64,000 nucleotides of DNA from Rhodococcus coprophilus NBRC 100603 (GTDB lineage Bacteria > Actinomycetota > Actinomycetes > Mycobacteriales > Mycobacteriaceae). This document shows, in pieces, positions 8,871 through 18,014 of this stretch. The DNA lies in contig NZ_BDAM01000009.1 of the NCBI RefSeq assembly GCF_001895045.1, positions 62,001-126,000 on the forward strand, in the 5' to 3' direction. The notes beneath the pieces were generated by a model. That model did no database searches. It worked only from the letters and a program-made list of their open reading frames with translations, and was not told the DNA's origin. A program made the translations under genes and the position numbers. The stretch's first letter is position 1, and each line of letters opens with the position of its first letter.

Positions 8871-10087
8871 TGTCCGAACACCCCCTCGGGAAGCCCGGGA
8901 ATCGTGATCTCGCCGAGCCCGGGGATCGAGAGAGTGCCCGAGGGTCCCTGGTCCTCTTGCGGTGGCGGCGGCGGTTCGAGCGGCGCCCGGAACGGGTCGA
9001 CGGCCTGCGCCGCGAGTCCTGCATCCCGGCCGAGGATGCCCTCCGGTCCCGCAAGCCGGCCGGCGAGGGGGGTACCGCTCAAGAAGTTCAGGTCGAGCCG
9101 GTCGAGGGTGAGGTCGATCGTCATGGCGAGGTTCGCGTAATCACCCCGGATGACGTTGTTGATCCCTGCCTGCGGGAACGGATACGTCAGCAGCACACCG
9201 AGGACTTCGGTGAGCGCACTCCCCGAGTCGGCCAGCGCCCGAAGTGTCGGCGCGAGACCTTGCAGGTTCGCCTTGAGATCATCGTTGGAGCTTTCGATGA
9301 CACGGCTCGCCACCGTGCTCATCTCGCCGAGCGAGGACATCGCCGACGTCAGATTCTGTCGCTGGTCCACGAGCACGTCGAGCGCGGGCGGCAGTTCTTC
9401 GAGTGCCCGCACGAGCGTGGCATTCTGGTTGTTCACGGTGACCGCGAGGCGGTCCATTCCTTCGAGTGCCGACACGATCTCCCCGCGCTGGGCGTCGAGC
9501 GTGGAAACCAGTTCGTCGAGACGCGGGAGCAGGTTCCGGACGGAATCCTCCCGGCCGACCAAAGCGGCGTTGAGTTCGGTGGTGATGTCGTTGATCTGTG
9601 CCAGACCGCCGCCGTTGAGCACCAGCGACAGCGAGGAGAGCGTCTGCTCGGTCGTCGGGTACACGCCCGCACGTTCGAGCGGAATGAGATCGCCGTCCGC
9701 GAGGCGGCCCTGCGCGGGTTCGTCGACGGGGGTGAGCAGTTCGAGGTGCTGCGATCCGAGCAGACTCGTCTGGCCGATCTTCGCCGTCGCGTTGGCGGGC
9801 ACGACGGTGTCCTTGTCGAGCGCGACGGTGACCAGCGCGTGCCACCCCTCGACCTCGATCGAGGCGATGGACCCGACGGTGACATCGTCGACCCGTACCG
9901 GCGAGTTCTGGGTGAGCGTGGTGACGTTGGGCATCTCGATCTGCACCTGGTAGGCCCCTTCACCGCGGCCCGCCGTGCCCGGCATGGGAATCGAGTTGAG
10001 CCCGTCCCATTCACAAGCCGTGAGCGTCAGCGATGCCGCCATCACGGCCGCGGCCGCGACGGTGCGCCGCGTGTTCGACGCGCTCAT
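8867..10087 (-). CDS. mce4E: Mce family lipoprotein E of the mce4-type operon
   Basis: 406-residue Mce subunit with a lipoprotein signal. Residues 1-24 are a hydrophobic signal ending in the lipobox LTAC, with Cys25 as the lipid-attachment residue. The lipobox is the hallmark of MceE subunits. The Mce domain begins after a short linker (YQVQIEMPNVTTL, SPVRVDDVTVGSI), and a helical region plus a Pro-rich tail (EPPPPPQEDQ) follow. The ATG at 10087 overlaps the mce4D stop by 4 bases; the open frame extends upstream only within mce4D. It resembles the E subunit at 28155 closely in the first 100 residues. Confidence 0.9.
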   Translation of the reverse strand: MSASNTRRTVAAAAVMAASLTLTACEWDGLNSIPMPGTAGRGEGAYQVQIEMPNVTTLTQNSPVRVDDVTVGSIASIEVEGWHALVTVALDKDTVVPANATAKIGQTSLLGSQHLELLTPVDEPAQGRLADGDLIPLERAGVYPTTEQTLSSLSLVLNGGGLAQINDITTELNAALVGREDSVRNLLPRLDELVSTLDAQRGEIVSALEGMDRLAVTVNNQNATLVRALEELPPALDVLVDQRQNLTSAMSSLGEMSTVASRVIESSNDDLKANLQGLAPTLRALADSGSALTEVLGVLLTYPFPQAGINNVIRGDYANLAMTIDLTLDRLDLNFLSGTPLAGRLAGPEGILGRDAGLAAQAVDPFRAPLEPPPPPQEDQGPSGTLSIPGLGEITIPGLPEGVFGQ

Positions 10088-11433
10088 CGTCCTCCTCCCG
10101 GCTGCAGCAGCGTTCCCAGATCCTGCGGAACCGTGACGTTCGGCAATCCGCCCAGCAGTCCGTCGAGCGGTGTCGGTGCGGGTGCCGCCTCCGGCGGTGC
10201 GGTCCCCCGGCCGGCGGATGCTTCCTCGAGCCACGGTTCGCTGTAGACGATGTCGCCCGGGAACGCCTGCACACCGGCGAGCGGGTTCGCGAGCACCGGC
10301 AGGTAGTTGGCGCTCATCGAGGCCAGAACCGGGCCGAGTTGCTGACGGCACAACTCCTCGCTCCGTTCGGATGTCTCAGTTGCGGCGGCAGCGACCGACC
10401 CGCACATCCACTCGACGGGATTGGCGAGGTTGTTGATCGCGAGCGCACCGGTCAACGACCCCTGGGCCGGTTTGTAGATGTTGTAGAAGTTGGCCAGCGA
10501 CGTCGGGCCGGAGTGCAGGATCCGCTCGATCTCCGGCCGCTTGCGCGCCAGCACCTCGGTGGCATCGGCGAGACGCTCGACCGATTCCGTCAGCCCCGCA
10601 CGGTTGTCCTGGACGAAACGCTGCACGTCGCCGACCGCGATGCCCAGATCGGTGAGCGAGACTCCGAGCTGATCGGAACTGTCGGCGAGGACGTTCGAGA
10701 CCGAGGCGAGCCGGCCACCGAACTGCACGATCTGCTCGTTGCTCGACGACAACACCGAGACGAAGGTCTGAAGGTTCCGGATCGTCGAGAACAGGTCGGT
10801 GCGGCCCTCGGAAAGCGTGTGCATGGTGTCGGAGAGTTCGCGCAACGTGGCACGGATCGTCTTCCCGTTGCCGTCGAGGTTTTCCGCGGCGGTATCGATG
10901 AACCGGCCGAGCGACCCCTGCGGATCGAGTTCTTCCGGACCGAGGGCCTCGGACAGCCGCATGAGCTCGGCCTTGATCTGGTCCCATTCCACAGGTGACG
11001 CGGTGCGCTCCACGGGGATCGTCGCGCCGTCTTCGATTGCGGGGCCGCCCGAGTAGACGGGGGTGAGCTGGACGAAGCGGGCCGAGACGAGGCTCTGCGC
11101 GATGACCACGGCGGCGGCGTCGGCGGGCACGTCGACCGAATCGTCGATCTTCATGGTCACCCGCACGCGGTCGTCGCCGGGTTCGATGGCGGTGATCCGC
11201 CCGACCGAGACGCCCAGGACGCGGACCTCGTCGCCTTCGTACAACCCACTGGTGGAGGCGAATTCGGCATGAACGGTCCGCTTACCGAGGTCGGGCAGGA
11301 CGAACAGCACGAAGCCTGCCACGAGTGCGAGTGCGACGACGGCAGCAATTGCGGGCAGCAACCAGCGTGGACGCCGGGAGAATCTCGAGGACGCCGGTTC
11401 GTGGTGGTTCGCCGGCAGGGTATCGGTGCTCAT
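10084..11433 (-). CDS. mce4D: Mce family protein D of the mce4-type operon
   Basis: 449-residue Mce subunit. A short cytoplasmic N-terminus (MSTDTLPANHHEPASSR) is followed by a membrane anchor (about residues 25-48, LPAIAAVVALALVAGFVLFV). The Mce domain follows (VHAEFASTSGLYEGDEVRVL, GRITAIEPGDDRVRVTM), then a helical barrel-forming region and a Pro-rich C-terminus. It contributes one of six subunits to the hydrophobic tunnel for steroid import. The ATG at 11433 overlaps the mce4C stop by 4 bases; the longer open frame upstream is an in-frame extension inside mce4C. Confidence 0.88.
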   Translation of the reverse strand: MSTDTLPANHHEPASSRFSRRPRWLLPAIAAVVALALVAGFVLFVLPDLGKRTVHAEFASTSGLYEGDEVRVLGVSVGRITAIEPGDDRVRVTMKIDDSVDVPADAAAVVIAQSLVSARFVQLTPVYSGGPAIEDGATIPVERTASPVEWDQIKAELMRLSEALGPEELDPQGSLGRFIDTAAENLDGNGKTIRATLRELSDTMHTLSEGRTDLFSTIRNLQTFVSVLSSSNEQIVQFGGRLASVSNVLADSSDQLGVSLTDLGIAVGDVQRFVQDNRAGLTESVERLADATEVLARKRPEIERILHSGPTSLANFYNIYKPAQGSLTGALAINNLANPVEWMCGSVAAAATETSERSEELCRQQLGPVLASMSANYLPVLANPLAGVQAFPGDIVYSEPWLEEASAGRGTAPPEAAPAPTPLDGLLGGLPNVTVPQDLGTLLQPGGGR

Positions 11434-12488
11434 TCGCCATCCCTCTTGATCGACGGCGGCTCTTTCGGAATCACGTTCTGGAGATCCTCGGGGAGAAGGT
11501 CGGGCGCCACCTGGCTGTCCACGATGGCTTTCCACCAGGGCGCGGGCAGGATGTTGGACACGTAGGCATTGAAGAACGGTCCGCTGGCCACCGATTCGCC
11601 GAGCGCGCTGATGTACGGGCCGAGACCGTCGAGGGCACCGGCGATGTTCTTCTTGTTGGCCTGAAGATTCGCTGTGACCTTGTTGAGTTTCTCGAGCGTC
11701 GGGCCCATCTGGCTCTGGTTGTCCTGGACGAGGCCGGTGAGCTGACGCGACACCGCGGAGATGTTCGCGATGAGTTCGGTGATGGCGTCACGGCGCAGAT
11801 TGAGTTCACCGAACAAGGCGTTCGCGTCCACGATCAGTGTGTTGACCTGGTCGCTGCGCTCCGACAGGATCGTCGTCACGTTCTCGGCCCGCTCGAGCAA
11901 CTGCATCAGTGACTCGTCGCGCGAGTTGATCGACTGTGACAGTCGGGTCATGCCCTCGAGCGCGCCTCGTATCTCCGGCGCTGTGTCCTGCAGCGAATCC
12001 GACAGGGCATCGAGGGATTCGTTGATCTGCCCGGTGTCGAGTTCCGACACCGTGGTCGTCAGGTCACCGAGCGCGTCGGTCAGCGAATACGGCGAGTTGG
12101 TGCGGTCGATCTCGATCACCGATCCCGGACGCATCACACCCGAGCCACCCGGACGAACGGCGAGCGATTTCCTCCCGAGCACGGTGTTCGTCTTGATGTC
12201 GGCTCCGGTGCCGTCCCCGAGTCCGATGCCGTCCTCGACCGTGAACGTCACGAGCACTGCCTGCCCGTCGAGCCTCACGTCGGTCACGTCCCCGACGGTG
12301 ACACCCGAGAGCATGACGTCGTCGCCGGCGACGAGTCCGCCGGCGTCCTCGAAGCGAGCCGAATAGCTCAGCCCGCCGGACAGGAACTGCAACTGGTCGT
12401 ACTGCAACCCGGCGAGGACCAGGGCGGCGGACACACCGAGACCGACGATGCCGATCTGGACATGACTGCGTTCGCGAGGTGCACTCAT
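11430..12488 (-). CDS. mce4C: Mce family protein C of the mce4-type operon
   Basis: 352-residue Mce subunit with one N-terminal anchor (about residues 9-28, IGIVGLGVSAALVLAGL). The Mce domain follows (YSARFEDAGGLVAGDDVML, VGDVTDVRLDGQAVLVTF), then a long helical segment rich in Asn/Gln and Leu, ending in LPEDLQNVIPKEPPS. The start is taken as the ATG overlapping the mce4B stop (ATGA), not the slightly earlier in-frame ATG. Length and domain order match the C subunit of the second operon (339 residues). Part of the importer with YrbE4A/B. Confidence 0.88.
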   Translation of the reverse strand: MSAPRERSHVQIGIVGLGVSAALVLAGLQYDQLQFLSGGLSYSARFEDAGGLVAGDDVMLSGVTVGDVTDVRLDGQAVLVTFTVEDGIGLGDGTGADIKTNTVLGRKSLAVRPGGSGVMRPGSVIEIDRTNSPYSLTDALGDLTTTVSELDTGQINESLDALSDSLQDTAPEIRGALEGMTRLSQSINSRDESLMQLLERAENVTTILSERSDQVNTLIVDANALFGELNLRRDAITELIANISAVSRQLTGLVQDNQSQMGPTLEKLNKVTANLQANKKNIAGALDGLGPYISALGESVASGPFFNAYVSNILPAPWWKAIVDSQVAPDLLPEDLQNVIPKEPPSIKRDGE

Positions 12489-13504
12489 TCGATCTTCGCA
12501 CACCTTCCCGTGTCGTGGTTCGCCGTCGTGTACCGGATGGTGGTGCCGTCCGGCCCGGAGAACTTGAAGGTGTTGGCGCAGAGAAAGAACTGGAAGAAGT
12601 TCCCGTAGGCACCCACACGGATCAGTTTCTTGTAATCCGTCGGGAGTCGTTCGAGTGTGCGGTTGATGTCGTCCTCACCCAGGTCGAGTTGTGTCATGGA
12701 CCGGTTGGTTTCGGCGATCACGGACTGCAGGTCCGGCCGGTTGTTCTGCAGCAGAGCAGTGAGATCGGCGGTGCCCGCCGCGATCTGCGGAATGGACGCG
12801 CCGATCGGATCGCGGTCGGCTGCCAGCCCGCCGGCGAGAGCACTCAGCCGGTCGATGGTGTCGGTGAACTCTTGATCGTGTTCGTCGATGGTGCCGAGGA
12901 CAGCGTTCAGATTGTCGATGACGTCACCGATCAACTGGTCTCGGTCCGCGAGCGAATTCGTGAACGAATTGGTGTTGCCCAGCAGCGACACCAGAGTCTG
13001 GCCCTGCCCCTGGAACACCTGGAGCAACGCTCCGGACAGGTCGTTGACCTGCTGGGAGTCGAGGCCCTGCAGCAGCGGTTTGAACCCTCCGAGCAGAAGG
13101 TCGAGGTCCAACGCCGGTTCGGTCTGTTCGATCGGAATGGCCCCGCCCGGCTGGAGAACCTCGACGCTTCCAGGTCCCTCGAGAAGTTCGAGATACCGGT
13201 CGCCGACCAGGTTTTCGTAGCGCACGGTCGCGCGGGTGCCGGTGTAGAGCGTGTATTTCGAGTCGACGCCGAACTCGACTTCGGCGTGGTTGCCTTCGCC
13301 GATGTCCACGCCGTCGACCGAACCGACCTGGACACCGGCGATGCGCACCTTGTCGCCGGACTGGAGACCGGATACGTCGGTGAACGCCGCGTGATAGGTC
13401 TCGCTTCCCGTGAACCGGGCCTGGCTGAACACCACCGCGAGGCCGGCGAAGACGAGGACCATCGTCAAGGCGAAGATCATGAACTTGATCGTGTTGGGCC
13501 GCAT
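12485..13504 (-). CDS. mce4B: Mce family protein B of the mce4-type operon
   Basis: 339-residue Mce subunit. The N-terminal anchor is about residues 7-28 (KFMIFALTMVLVFAGLAVVF). The Mce domain is signalled by YHAAFTDVSGLQSGDKVRIA and ATVRYENLVGDRYLELLEG, the latter being a typical MceB signature. The C-terminus is Cys-containing (FLCANTFKFSG, HDTGRCAKIE). It begins two bases after the mce4A stop, so translation is probably coupled. The paralogue at 24891 shares the same signature segments and length. Confidence 0.88.
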   Translation of the reverse strand: MRPNTIKFMIFALTMVLVFAGLAVVFSQARFTGSETYHAAFTDVSGLQSGDKVRIAGVQVGSVDGVDIGEGNHAEVEFGVDSKYTLYTGTRATVRYENLVGDRYLELLEGPGSVEVLQPGGAIPIEQTEPALDLDLLLGGFKPLLQGLDSQQVNDLSGALLQVFQGQGQTLVSLLGNTNSFTNSLADRDQLIGDVIDNLNAVLGTIDEHDQEFTDTIDRLSALAGGLAADRDPIGASIPQIAAGTADLTALLQNNRPDLQSVIAETNRSMTQLDLGEDDINRTLERLPTDYKKLIRVGAYGNFFQFFLCANTFKFSGPDGTTIRYTTANHDTGRCAKIE

Positions 13505-13506
13505 CG

Positions 13507-14685
13507 TCACTGCCCTGCCGCGACTTGGTCGCCGAACATGTACTGGAAGATCGTCGGGTAGCGCACCCATGCCTCCGTGGCCGGCTTGTACGGCGTGGTC
13601 CCGGTGTTTGTCACGACGAACTGCGCGTTCCCGTCACGGCGCGGATCGAAGTCCGGCAGTCCCCAGCAGTTCGGGCCGCCCGACGCGCCCACCACCGGCA
13701 GATCCTGGGCCGTGTTGTACGGCGTGGCGCCGCCCATGAAACTCGTGCTCAAGGTGAGCGCGGCATACTTGCCGGTTCCGGCCATCGGTTCGAAGGCGAC
13801 GCGCGCATCGTTGAGCCCGACGATGAAACAGGTCAGTTCGGGTGAGTACTCACCGAGAAGTCCGGTGGTGTACGACAAGCTGTCGAGTGCGGTGACCACT
13901 TGGTTCTCGTTCTCCCCCAGCACGTTACGTCCGGTGTCGGCCAGACCGGTGAGATTCATCAGCAACAGGTCGAGTTGTTGCTGTTCGTCGACGACGGTGT
14001 TGCCGACGTCGGTGGCGTTGCCGATGGTCGTCATCAGGTCGGGCGCGGTGTCCGCGTACAGATTGGTGACGTCGGCCGCCGCGTCCAGGTCGTACTGCAA
14101 CTGAGGGAGAGAGGGATTCATCTCCGCCAGGTAGGCGTCCGCATCGGCAAGGGTCGCTCCGAGTTCGTCTCCGCGACCGTTGAGCGCTTCGGAGAGCGCG
14201 CCGAGAGTGGCATTGAGCTTCTCGGGTTGCACTTGCGCCAGCACTTCGGACAGGTGCTCGAACACGGTGTTGAACTCGACGGTGACGTCGTCGGCCGCGA
14301 TCACTGCGCCCTCTTGCAGCGGTACCGGTGACGGGTCCTCCGGCACGACGAGGTTGACGAACTTCGCGCCGAAGACGGTGGTCGATTCGATCGACACCCG
14401 CGTATCCGACGGGATGAGGTGCATCTGACCCGGCTGCATCGCGAGGCGCAGCACGGCGCCGTCCGGCGAATGCTCGATGGACGAGACCCTGCCCACCTCG
14501 ACGCCGCGGAGCTTGACCTTGGCGTCGGGTTCCATGACCAGCCCGGAGCGCTGCGCGGTGACCGTGACCGGAGTGGTGGAGGTGAACCCGGCGGCGAACA
14601 TCGTCAGGGCCACGAAGACGACGACCACAAGACCCCCGACCATCACGAAGGCCGCGAGTTTCTTCTTCCACGAGGGAGTATCCAT
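13507..14685 (-). CDS. mce4A: Mce family protein A of the mce4-type operon
   Basis: 392-residue Mce subunit, first of the six. A basic N-terminus (MDTPSWKKK) and membrane anchor (about residues 12-34) precede the Mce domain (TVTAQRSGLVMEPDAKVKLR, VGRVSSIEHSPDG, TTVFGAKFVNLVVPE). A helical region follows, and the C-terminus has the conserved NCWGLPDFDPRRDGNAQFV block. The start is the ATG ten bases after yrbE4B; the open frame extends further upstream only into yrbE4B. In M. tuberculosis the orthologous operon imports cholesterol; the same substrate class is inferred here from synteny. Confidence 0.9.
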   Translation of the reverse strand: MDTPSWKKKLAAFVMVGGLVVVVFVALTMFAAGFTSTTPVTVTAQRSGLVMEPDAKVKLRGVEVGRVSSIEHSPDGAVLRLAMQPGQMHLIPSDTRVSIESTTVFGAKFVNLVVPEDPSPVPLQEGAVIAADDVTVEFNTVFEHLSEVLAQVQPEKLNATLGALSEALNGRGDELGATLADADAYLAEMNPSLPQLQYDLDAAADVTNLYADTAPDLMTTIGNATDVGNTVVDEQQQLDLLLMNLTGLADTGRNVLGENENQVVTALDSLSYTTGLLGEYSPELTCFIVGLNDARVAFEPMAGTGKYAALTLSTSFMGGATPYNTAQDLPVVGASGGPNCWGLPDFDPRRDGNAQFVVTNTGTTPYKPATEAWVRYPTIFQYMFGDQVAAGQ

Positions 14686-14695
14686 GTGCCGCGCC

Positions 14696-15544
14696 CTATC
14701 CCGACAGGTTGAAGTTGCCGGTCGCGCCGTACACGGCGAGAGAGATGAGGAGGGTGACCGTGACGACCGCGACGAGCGACGCGCGCACGGCGTTTCCGAC
14801 CGCGACACCGACACCGACGGGGCCGCCGGTCGCATTGAACCCGTAGTAGGTGTGGATGAGCATGACGGCGACCGCCATGACGATGGCCTGGACGAACGAC
14901 CAGAGTATGTCGGTCGGTATGAGAAATGTCGTGAAGTAGTGGTCGTAGACGCCGGCCGACTGCCCGTAGATGAAGACGGTCGCGAAGCGGCTGGCCACGA
15001 AGGATGCGATCACCGCGAGCGAGTACAGCGGGATGATCGCGATCATCCCGGCCAGGACGCGCGTCGAGACGAGATACGGGATCGACGGGATGGCCATCGT
15101 TTCGAGTGCGTCGATCTCCTCGGACACCCGCATGGCGCCCAATTGCGCCGTGGACCCCGCACCGATGGTGGCGGCCAGGCCGATTCCCGCGATGGTGGGT
15201 GCCGCGATGCGAACATTGATGAACGCCGCGAAGAACCCGGTGAGTGCTTCGACGCCGATGTTGCCGAGAGAGCTGAAGCCCTGCACCGCGATGATTCCGC
15301 CCGTGAACAGGGTGAGGAAGCCGACGATCACGACGGTGCCGCCGATCACGGCGAGTGCACCTGTCCCCATACTGATTTCGGCGACGAGCCGAACGGTTTC
15401 CTTCGGGTACTGCCGGAGCGCACGGGGCATGGTCGCCAGCGCCTTGGCGAAGAACAAGGCCTGCTCGCCCACCCGGTCCACGGAGGCGGAAGCCTGGGAG
15501 AACCGTCGCACGGCTCTCGGGAATCGCCCGGAGATCACTGCCAT
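14696..15544 (-). CDS. yrbE4B: YrbE/MlaE-type permease B of the mce4 operon
   Basis: 282-residue integral membrane permease (MlaE family) that pairs with YrbE4A to form the ABC-type channel. Several hydrophobic helices are visible (LAVIGGTVVIVGFLTLFTGG, VLAGMIAIIPLYSLAVIASF, IVMAVAVMLIHTYYGF). The EQxGA-like coupling region reads GAGSTAQLGAMRVSEEIDAL and should contact the ATPase. No MceG ATPase gene is present in the window; it is usually encoded elsewhere. It lies between yrbE4A and mce4A with short spacers. It is closely similar to the paralogue at 22857. Confidence 0.92.
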   Translation of the reverse strand: MAVISGRFPRAVRRFSQASASVDRVGEQALFFAKALATMPRALRQYPKETVRLVAEISMGTGALAVIGGTVVIVGFLTLFTGGIIAVQGFSSLGNIGVEALTGFFAAFINVRIAAPTIAGIGLAATIGAGSTAQLGAMRVSEEIDALETMAIPSIPYLVSTRVLAGMIAIIPLYSLAVIASFVASRFATVFIYGQSAGVYDHYFTTFLIPTDILWSFVQAIVMAVAVMLIHTYYGFNATGGPVGVGVAVGNAVRASLVAVVTVTLLISLAVYGATGNFNLSG

Positions 15545-15560
15545 TGCGTGTCCCCCGCGC

Positions 15561-16325
15561 TCATCCGGCCGTCAGCTTGATGCCGACGGCGGTGACCAGA
15601 AGGTTGACGACGAACAGTGCCATGAAAGCGAAGACGACCGTCTGGTTGACGGCGTCCCCGACACTCTTGGGCCCACCCTTGACGTTGAGTCCGAGGTAGG
15701 AGGCGACGAGGCCTGCGATCATGCCGAACAATCCTGCCTTGACCTGGGAGATCATGAGTTCCCCGAAACCGGTGAGGAGCGTGATTCCGTTGATGAACGC
15801 GCCGGGGTTCACGTCCTGGAGGAACACGGAGAATACGAATCCGCCGAGGATTCCGATGGTGCAGACGAGTCCGTTGAGGAGCAGTGCGACGACGGTGGAT
15901 GCGAGCACTCGGGGGACGACGAGGCGGTGGATCGGGTTGATGCCGAGAACCCGCATCGCGTCGATCTCCTCGCGGATGGTGCGGGCTGCCAGATCCGCGC
16001 AGATCGCGGTGGCGCCGGCACCGGCCACGATCAGCACGGTGACCATGGGGCCGACCTGGGTGACGGCTCCGAGTGCCGCTCCGGCACCGCTGAGGTCGGC
16101 CGCGCCGATCTCGCGCAGCAGGATGTTGAGGGTGAAACTCACCAGGACGGTGAACGGGATCGCGACGAGAACGGTCGGCACCAGCGAAACACGGGCCACG
16201 AACCACGCCTGGTCGACGAATTCGCGCCTCTGGAACGGCCGGGAGAACATGGCGCGGGCGGTGTCGCCTGTCATCGCGAAAAGCCCGCCTACGGCGCGGA
16301 GCGGAACCTCGAGGAGATCTACCAC
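15561..16325 (-). CDS. yrbE4A: YrbE/MlaE-type permease A of the mce4 operon
   Basis: 254-residue MlaE-family permease, first gene of the mce4-type import operon (called supA in Rhodococcus work). Hydrophobic helices include VSLVPTVLVAIPFTVLVSFT, GPMVTVLIVAGAGATAICA and VVFAFMALFVVNLLVTAVG; the coupling segment is RTIREEIDAMRVLGINPIHR. The start is a GTG at 16325 with a GGGGAG ribosome site. The 425-base gap upstream holds a KstR-like box at 16403, consistent with steroid-induced expression as known for mce4. Protein similarity to the second operon's A permease is high along its whole length. Confidence 0.92.
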   Translation of the reverse strand: MVDLLEVPLRAVGGLFAMTGDTARAMFSRPFQRREFVDQAWFVARVSLVPTVLVAIPFTVLVSFTLNILLREIGAADLSGAGAALGAVTQVGPMVTVLIVAGAGATAICADLAARTIREEIDAMRVLGINPIHRLVVPRVLASTVVALLLNGLVCTIGILGGFVFSVFLQDVNPGAFINGITLLTGFGELMISQVKAGLFGMIAGLVASYLGLNVKGGPKSVGDAVNQTVVFAFMALFVVNLLVTAVGIKLTAG

Positions 16326-16751
16326 CGTCTCCCCTTTCGTTCATCTACCAAGCCGCACAGCGGCTGTGCACAGAAAACCGATGTGACCCGCGTCATAGTA
16401 ACTAGAACGTGTTCACGTGTCAAAGAAACACCCCCGTGGCCAGTACGTTTGTATAATCTGCGGCCGCACGTCCGGGCCCCCACTCTCGATTATTCGGACA
16501 AAAGCCGCATTGATCAGGCAGTTTCCTGCGATTTGAAATGACGGCCTGTCACCCTGATTCGCCTACGCGGCCGACCGGAAAGAATTGATTCCGAAATCGA
16601 TCAGCGGGAAAACTAGAACACGTATCTCTTCTGTCGGCCGCGCGTCGCAGCGCGCGATCGGAACGGACCCGATCCGCGTGACAGGTACCCACTGCTCAGG
16701 ATACGTGTAACGCGCGGTAGCACTGAGTTTTCGATCGGCGCGTCGCAGGAC
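16326..16751. other. non-coding gap upstream of mce4 operon
   Basis: About 425 bases, more AT-rich than its surroundings, between yrbE4A and the end of the SDR gene. It holds the KstR-like box at 16403 and a weaker variant (TAGAACACGTATCT, 16614-16627). A TATAAT at 16452-16457 reads in the plus direction, away from yrbE4A. I see no credible gene. A weak hairpin near 16653-16678 could end the SDR transcript. Confidence 0.5.
16403..16416. promoter_or_regulatory. KstR-like operator upstream of mce4 operon
   Basis: TAGAACGTGTTCAC matches the KstR motif TnnAACnnGTTnnA except for the final base. It lies about 80 bases upstream of yrbE4A. KstR is the TetR repressor of cholesterol genes and controls mce4 in mycobacteria; the same control is inferred here. 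Confidence 0.7.
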
Positions 16752-17657
16752 TCAAAGCTTGAGGGCGTCGGATGCCGAGAACGTCGCCGCCGGGTCGCGG
16801 TCGGCGAAGTAACCGCCCAACTCGGCCGCGAGAGCATCCGGAGTCCACTGCACGTCGGTGTCGAAACGCTGCTCCACCACCGGCGCCGCCATCAGCGCGA
16901 CCATCGGTCCGTAGACGATGAAGACCTGACCACTGATGTGATCGGCAGCGGGTGAAGCGAGATACGAGACCAGGTTCGCCACATGATCGGGCGAGAGCGG
17001 ATCGACCTCACCCTCGGGGGCGTCGCCGAATACCGACTCGGTCATGGCGGTGCGGGCGCGAGGGCAGATCGCGTTCGCGCGCACGCCGTACCGGGCGAGC
17101 CCGCGCGCAGCCGACACGGTCAGCGCGGTGATGCCGGCCTTCGCCGCGCCGTAGTTGGCCTGCCCCTCCGGCCCGAGCAGACCCGCCTCGGACGAGGTGT
17201 TCACGATGCGCCCGTAGACCGGTCCACCGGATTCCTTGGACTTCGCCCGCCAGTACGCGGCCGCATTACGGCACAGAAGGAAGTGGCCGCGCAGGTGGAC
17301 CGCGACAACCGAGTCCCATTCGTCGTCGGACATGTTCGGCAGCATGCGATCACGCGTGATGCCCGCGTTGTTGACCACGATGTCCAAGCCTCCGAAGTCC
17401 CGTTCGGCGGCTTCGACCATCGCGTCGGCGGTCGCGCGGTCGGCAACACTCCCCGGCACGAACGTCGCCCCGGGCCCGACGGCTCGGATCTGCGCGAGCG
17501 TGTCCTCCACCGAGTCGTTCGCCGCGAGATCGTTGACGACGACGGCTGCGCCGGCCCGGGCCAGCGCGAGCGCTTCCGCCCGGCCGAGCCCGGCGCCCGC
17601 GCCGGTGACCACGGCGACCTTGCCTTCGAGGGACACTCCGCTGCCGACAGAACTCAT
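16752..17657 (-). CDS. hsd4A: steroid short-chain dehydrogenase (Rv3502c-type)
   Basis: 301-residue SDR. The cofactor motif is TGAGAGLG and is followed by VVVNDLA, pointing to NAD(H). NNAG lies in DIVVNNAGITRDR, and catalytic YxxxK is YGAAK in ANYGAAKAGITAL, with the Ser in NTSSEAGLLG. The proposed role is oxidation of a beta-hydroxyacyl-CoA or 17-hydroxy group during sterol side-chain removal (Hsd4A in related organisms). The symbol rests on synteny and overall pattern. The start is the ATG at 17657 with GGAG upstream. A KstR-like box lies about 80 bases upstream, between this gene and the ferredoxin gene. Confidence 0.82.
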   Translation of the reverse strand: MSSVGSGVSLEGKVAVVTGAGAGLGRAEALALARAGAAVVVNDLAANDSVEDTLAQIRAVGPGATFVPGSVADRATADAMVEAAERDFGGLDIVVNNAGITRDRMLPNMSDDEWDSVVAVHLRGHFLLCRNAAAYWRAKSKESGGPVYGRIVNTSSEAGLLGPEGQANYGAAKAGITALTVSAARGLARYGVRANAICPRARTAMTESVFGDAPEGEVDPLSPDHVANLVSYLASPAADHISGQVFIVYGPMVALMAAPVVEQRFDTDVQWTPDALAAELGGYFADRDPAATFSASDALKL

Positions 17658-17737
17658 CCACGCACTCCTTGCGATTCGGGCGGGCCGGAAGATCACGCGC
17701 CGGTGGACATCCCGATCACCGGGACCGACCAGAAATG

Positions 17738-17751
17738 TAGAACCTGTTCCT
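17738..17751. promoter_or_regulatory. KstR-like operator upstream of hsd4A
   Basis: TAGAACCTGTTCCT matches TnnAACnnGTTnnA except for the last base. It lies between the ferredoxin and SDR genes, so the SDR may have its own KstR-controlled promoter besides read-through. Confidence 0.65.
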
Positions 17752-17781
17752 ATTTATGACAAGACGCGGAGTGGTCCGGCT

Positions 17782-17967
17782 TCACGCCTCGGACAGCGCC
17801 GCCCGAGGGCACTGCGCGATCGCCTCACGCACGTTGCCCTCGCTACCCTCGGGAACCGGATGGTTGACTAGCAACTCGTCGTCGTCGTTGAGATCGAAGA
17901 CATCGGGCGCCAATCCGACACACACGCCGTTCGCCTCGCAGCGGTCGAAGTCGACCTTGACATCCAT
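17782..17967 (-). CDS. fdxD: 3Fe-4S ferredoxin
   Basis: 61-residue soluble ferredoxin. Three cysteines are placed as in single-cluster 3Fe-4S ferredoxins: Cys10 and Cys16 in CEANGVC, and Cys53 followed by Pro. The residue that would be the fourth ligand is replaced, as in ferredoxins that serve cytochrome P450s. Length and position equal M. tuberculosis FdxD (Rv3503c). It could supply electrons to CYP125 encoded at 54600, although no experiment is visible here. It is divergent from fadE26 across a full KstR consensus. Confidence 0.9.
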   Translation of the reverse strand: MDVKVDFDRCEANGVCVGLAPDVFDLNDDDELLVNHPVPEGSEGNVREAIAQCPRAALSEA

Positions 17968-18014
17968 GACCCGAACCTCGTTTCACTTTCGCATCGACCG
18001 AACTGCCAACAGGC

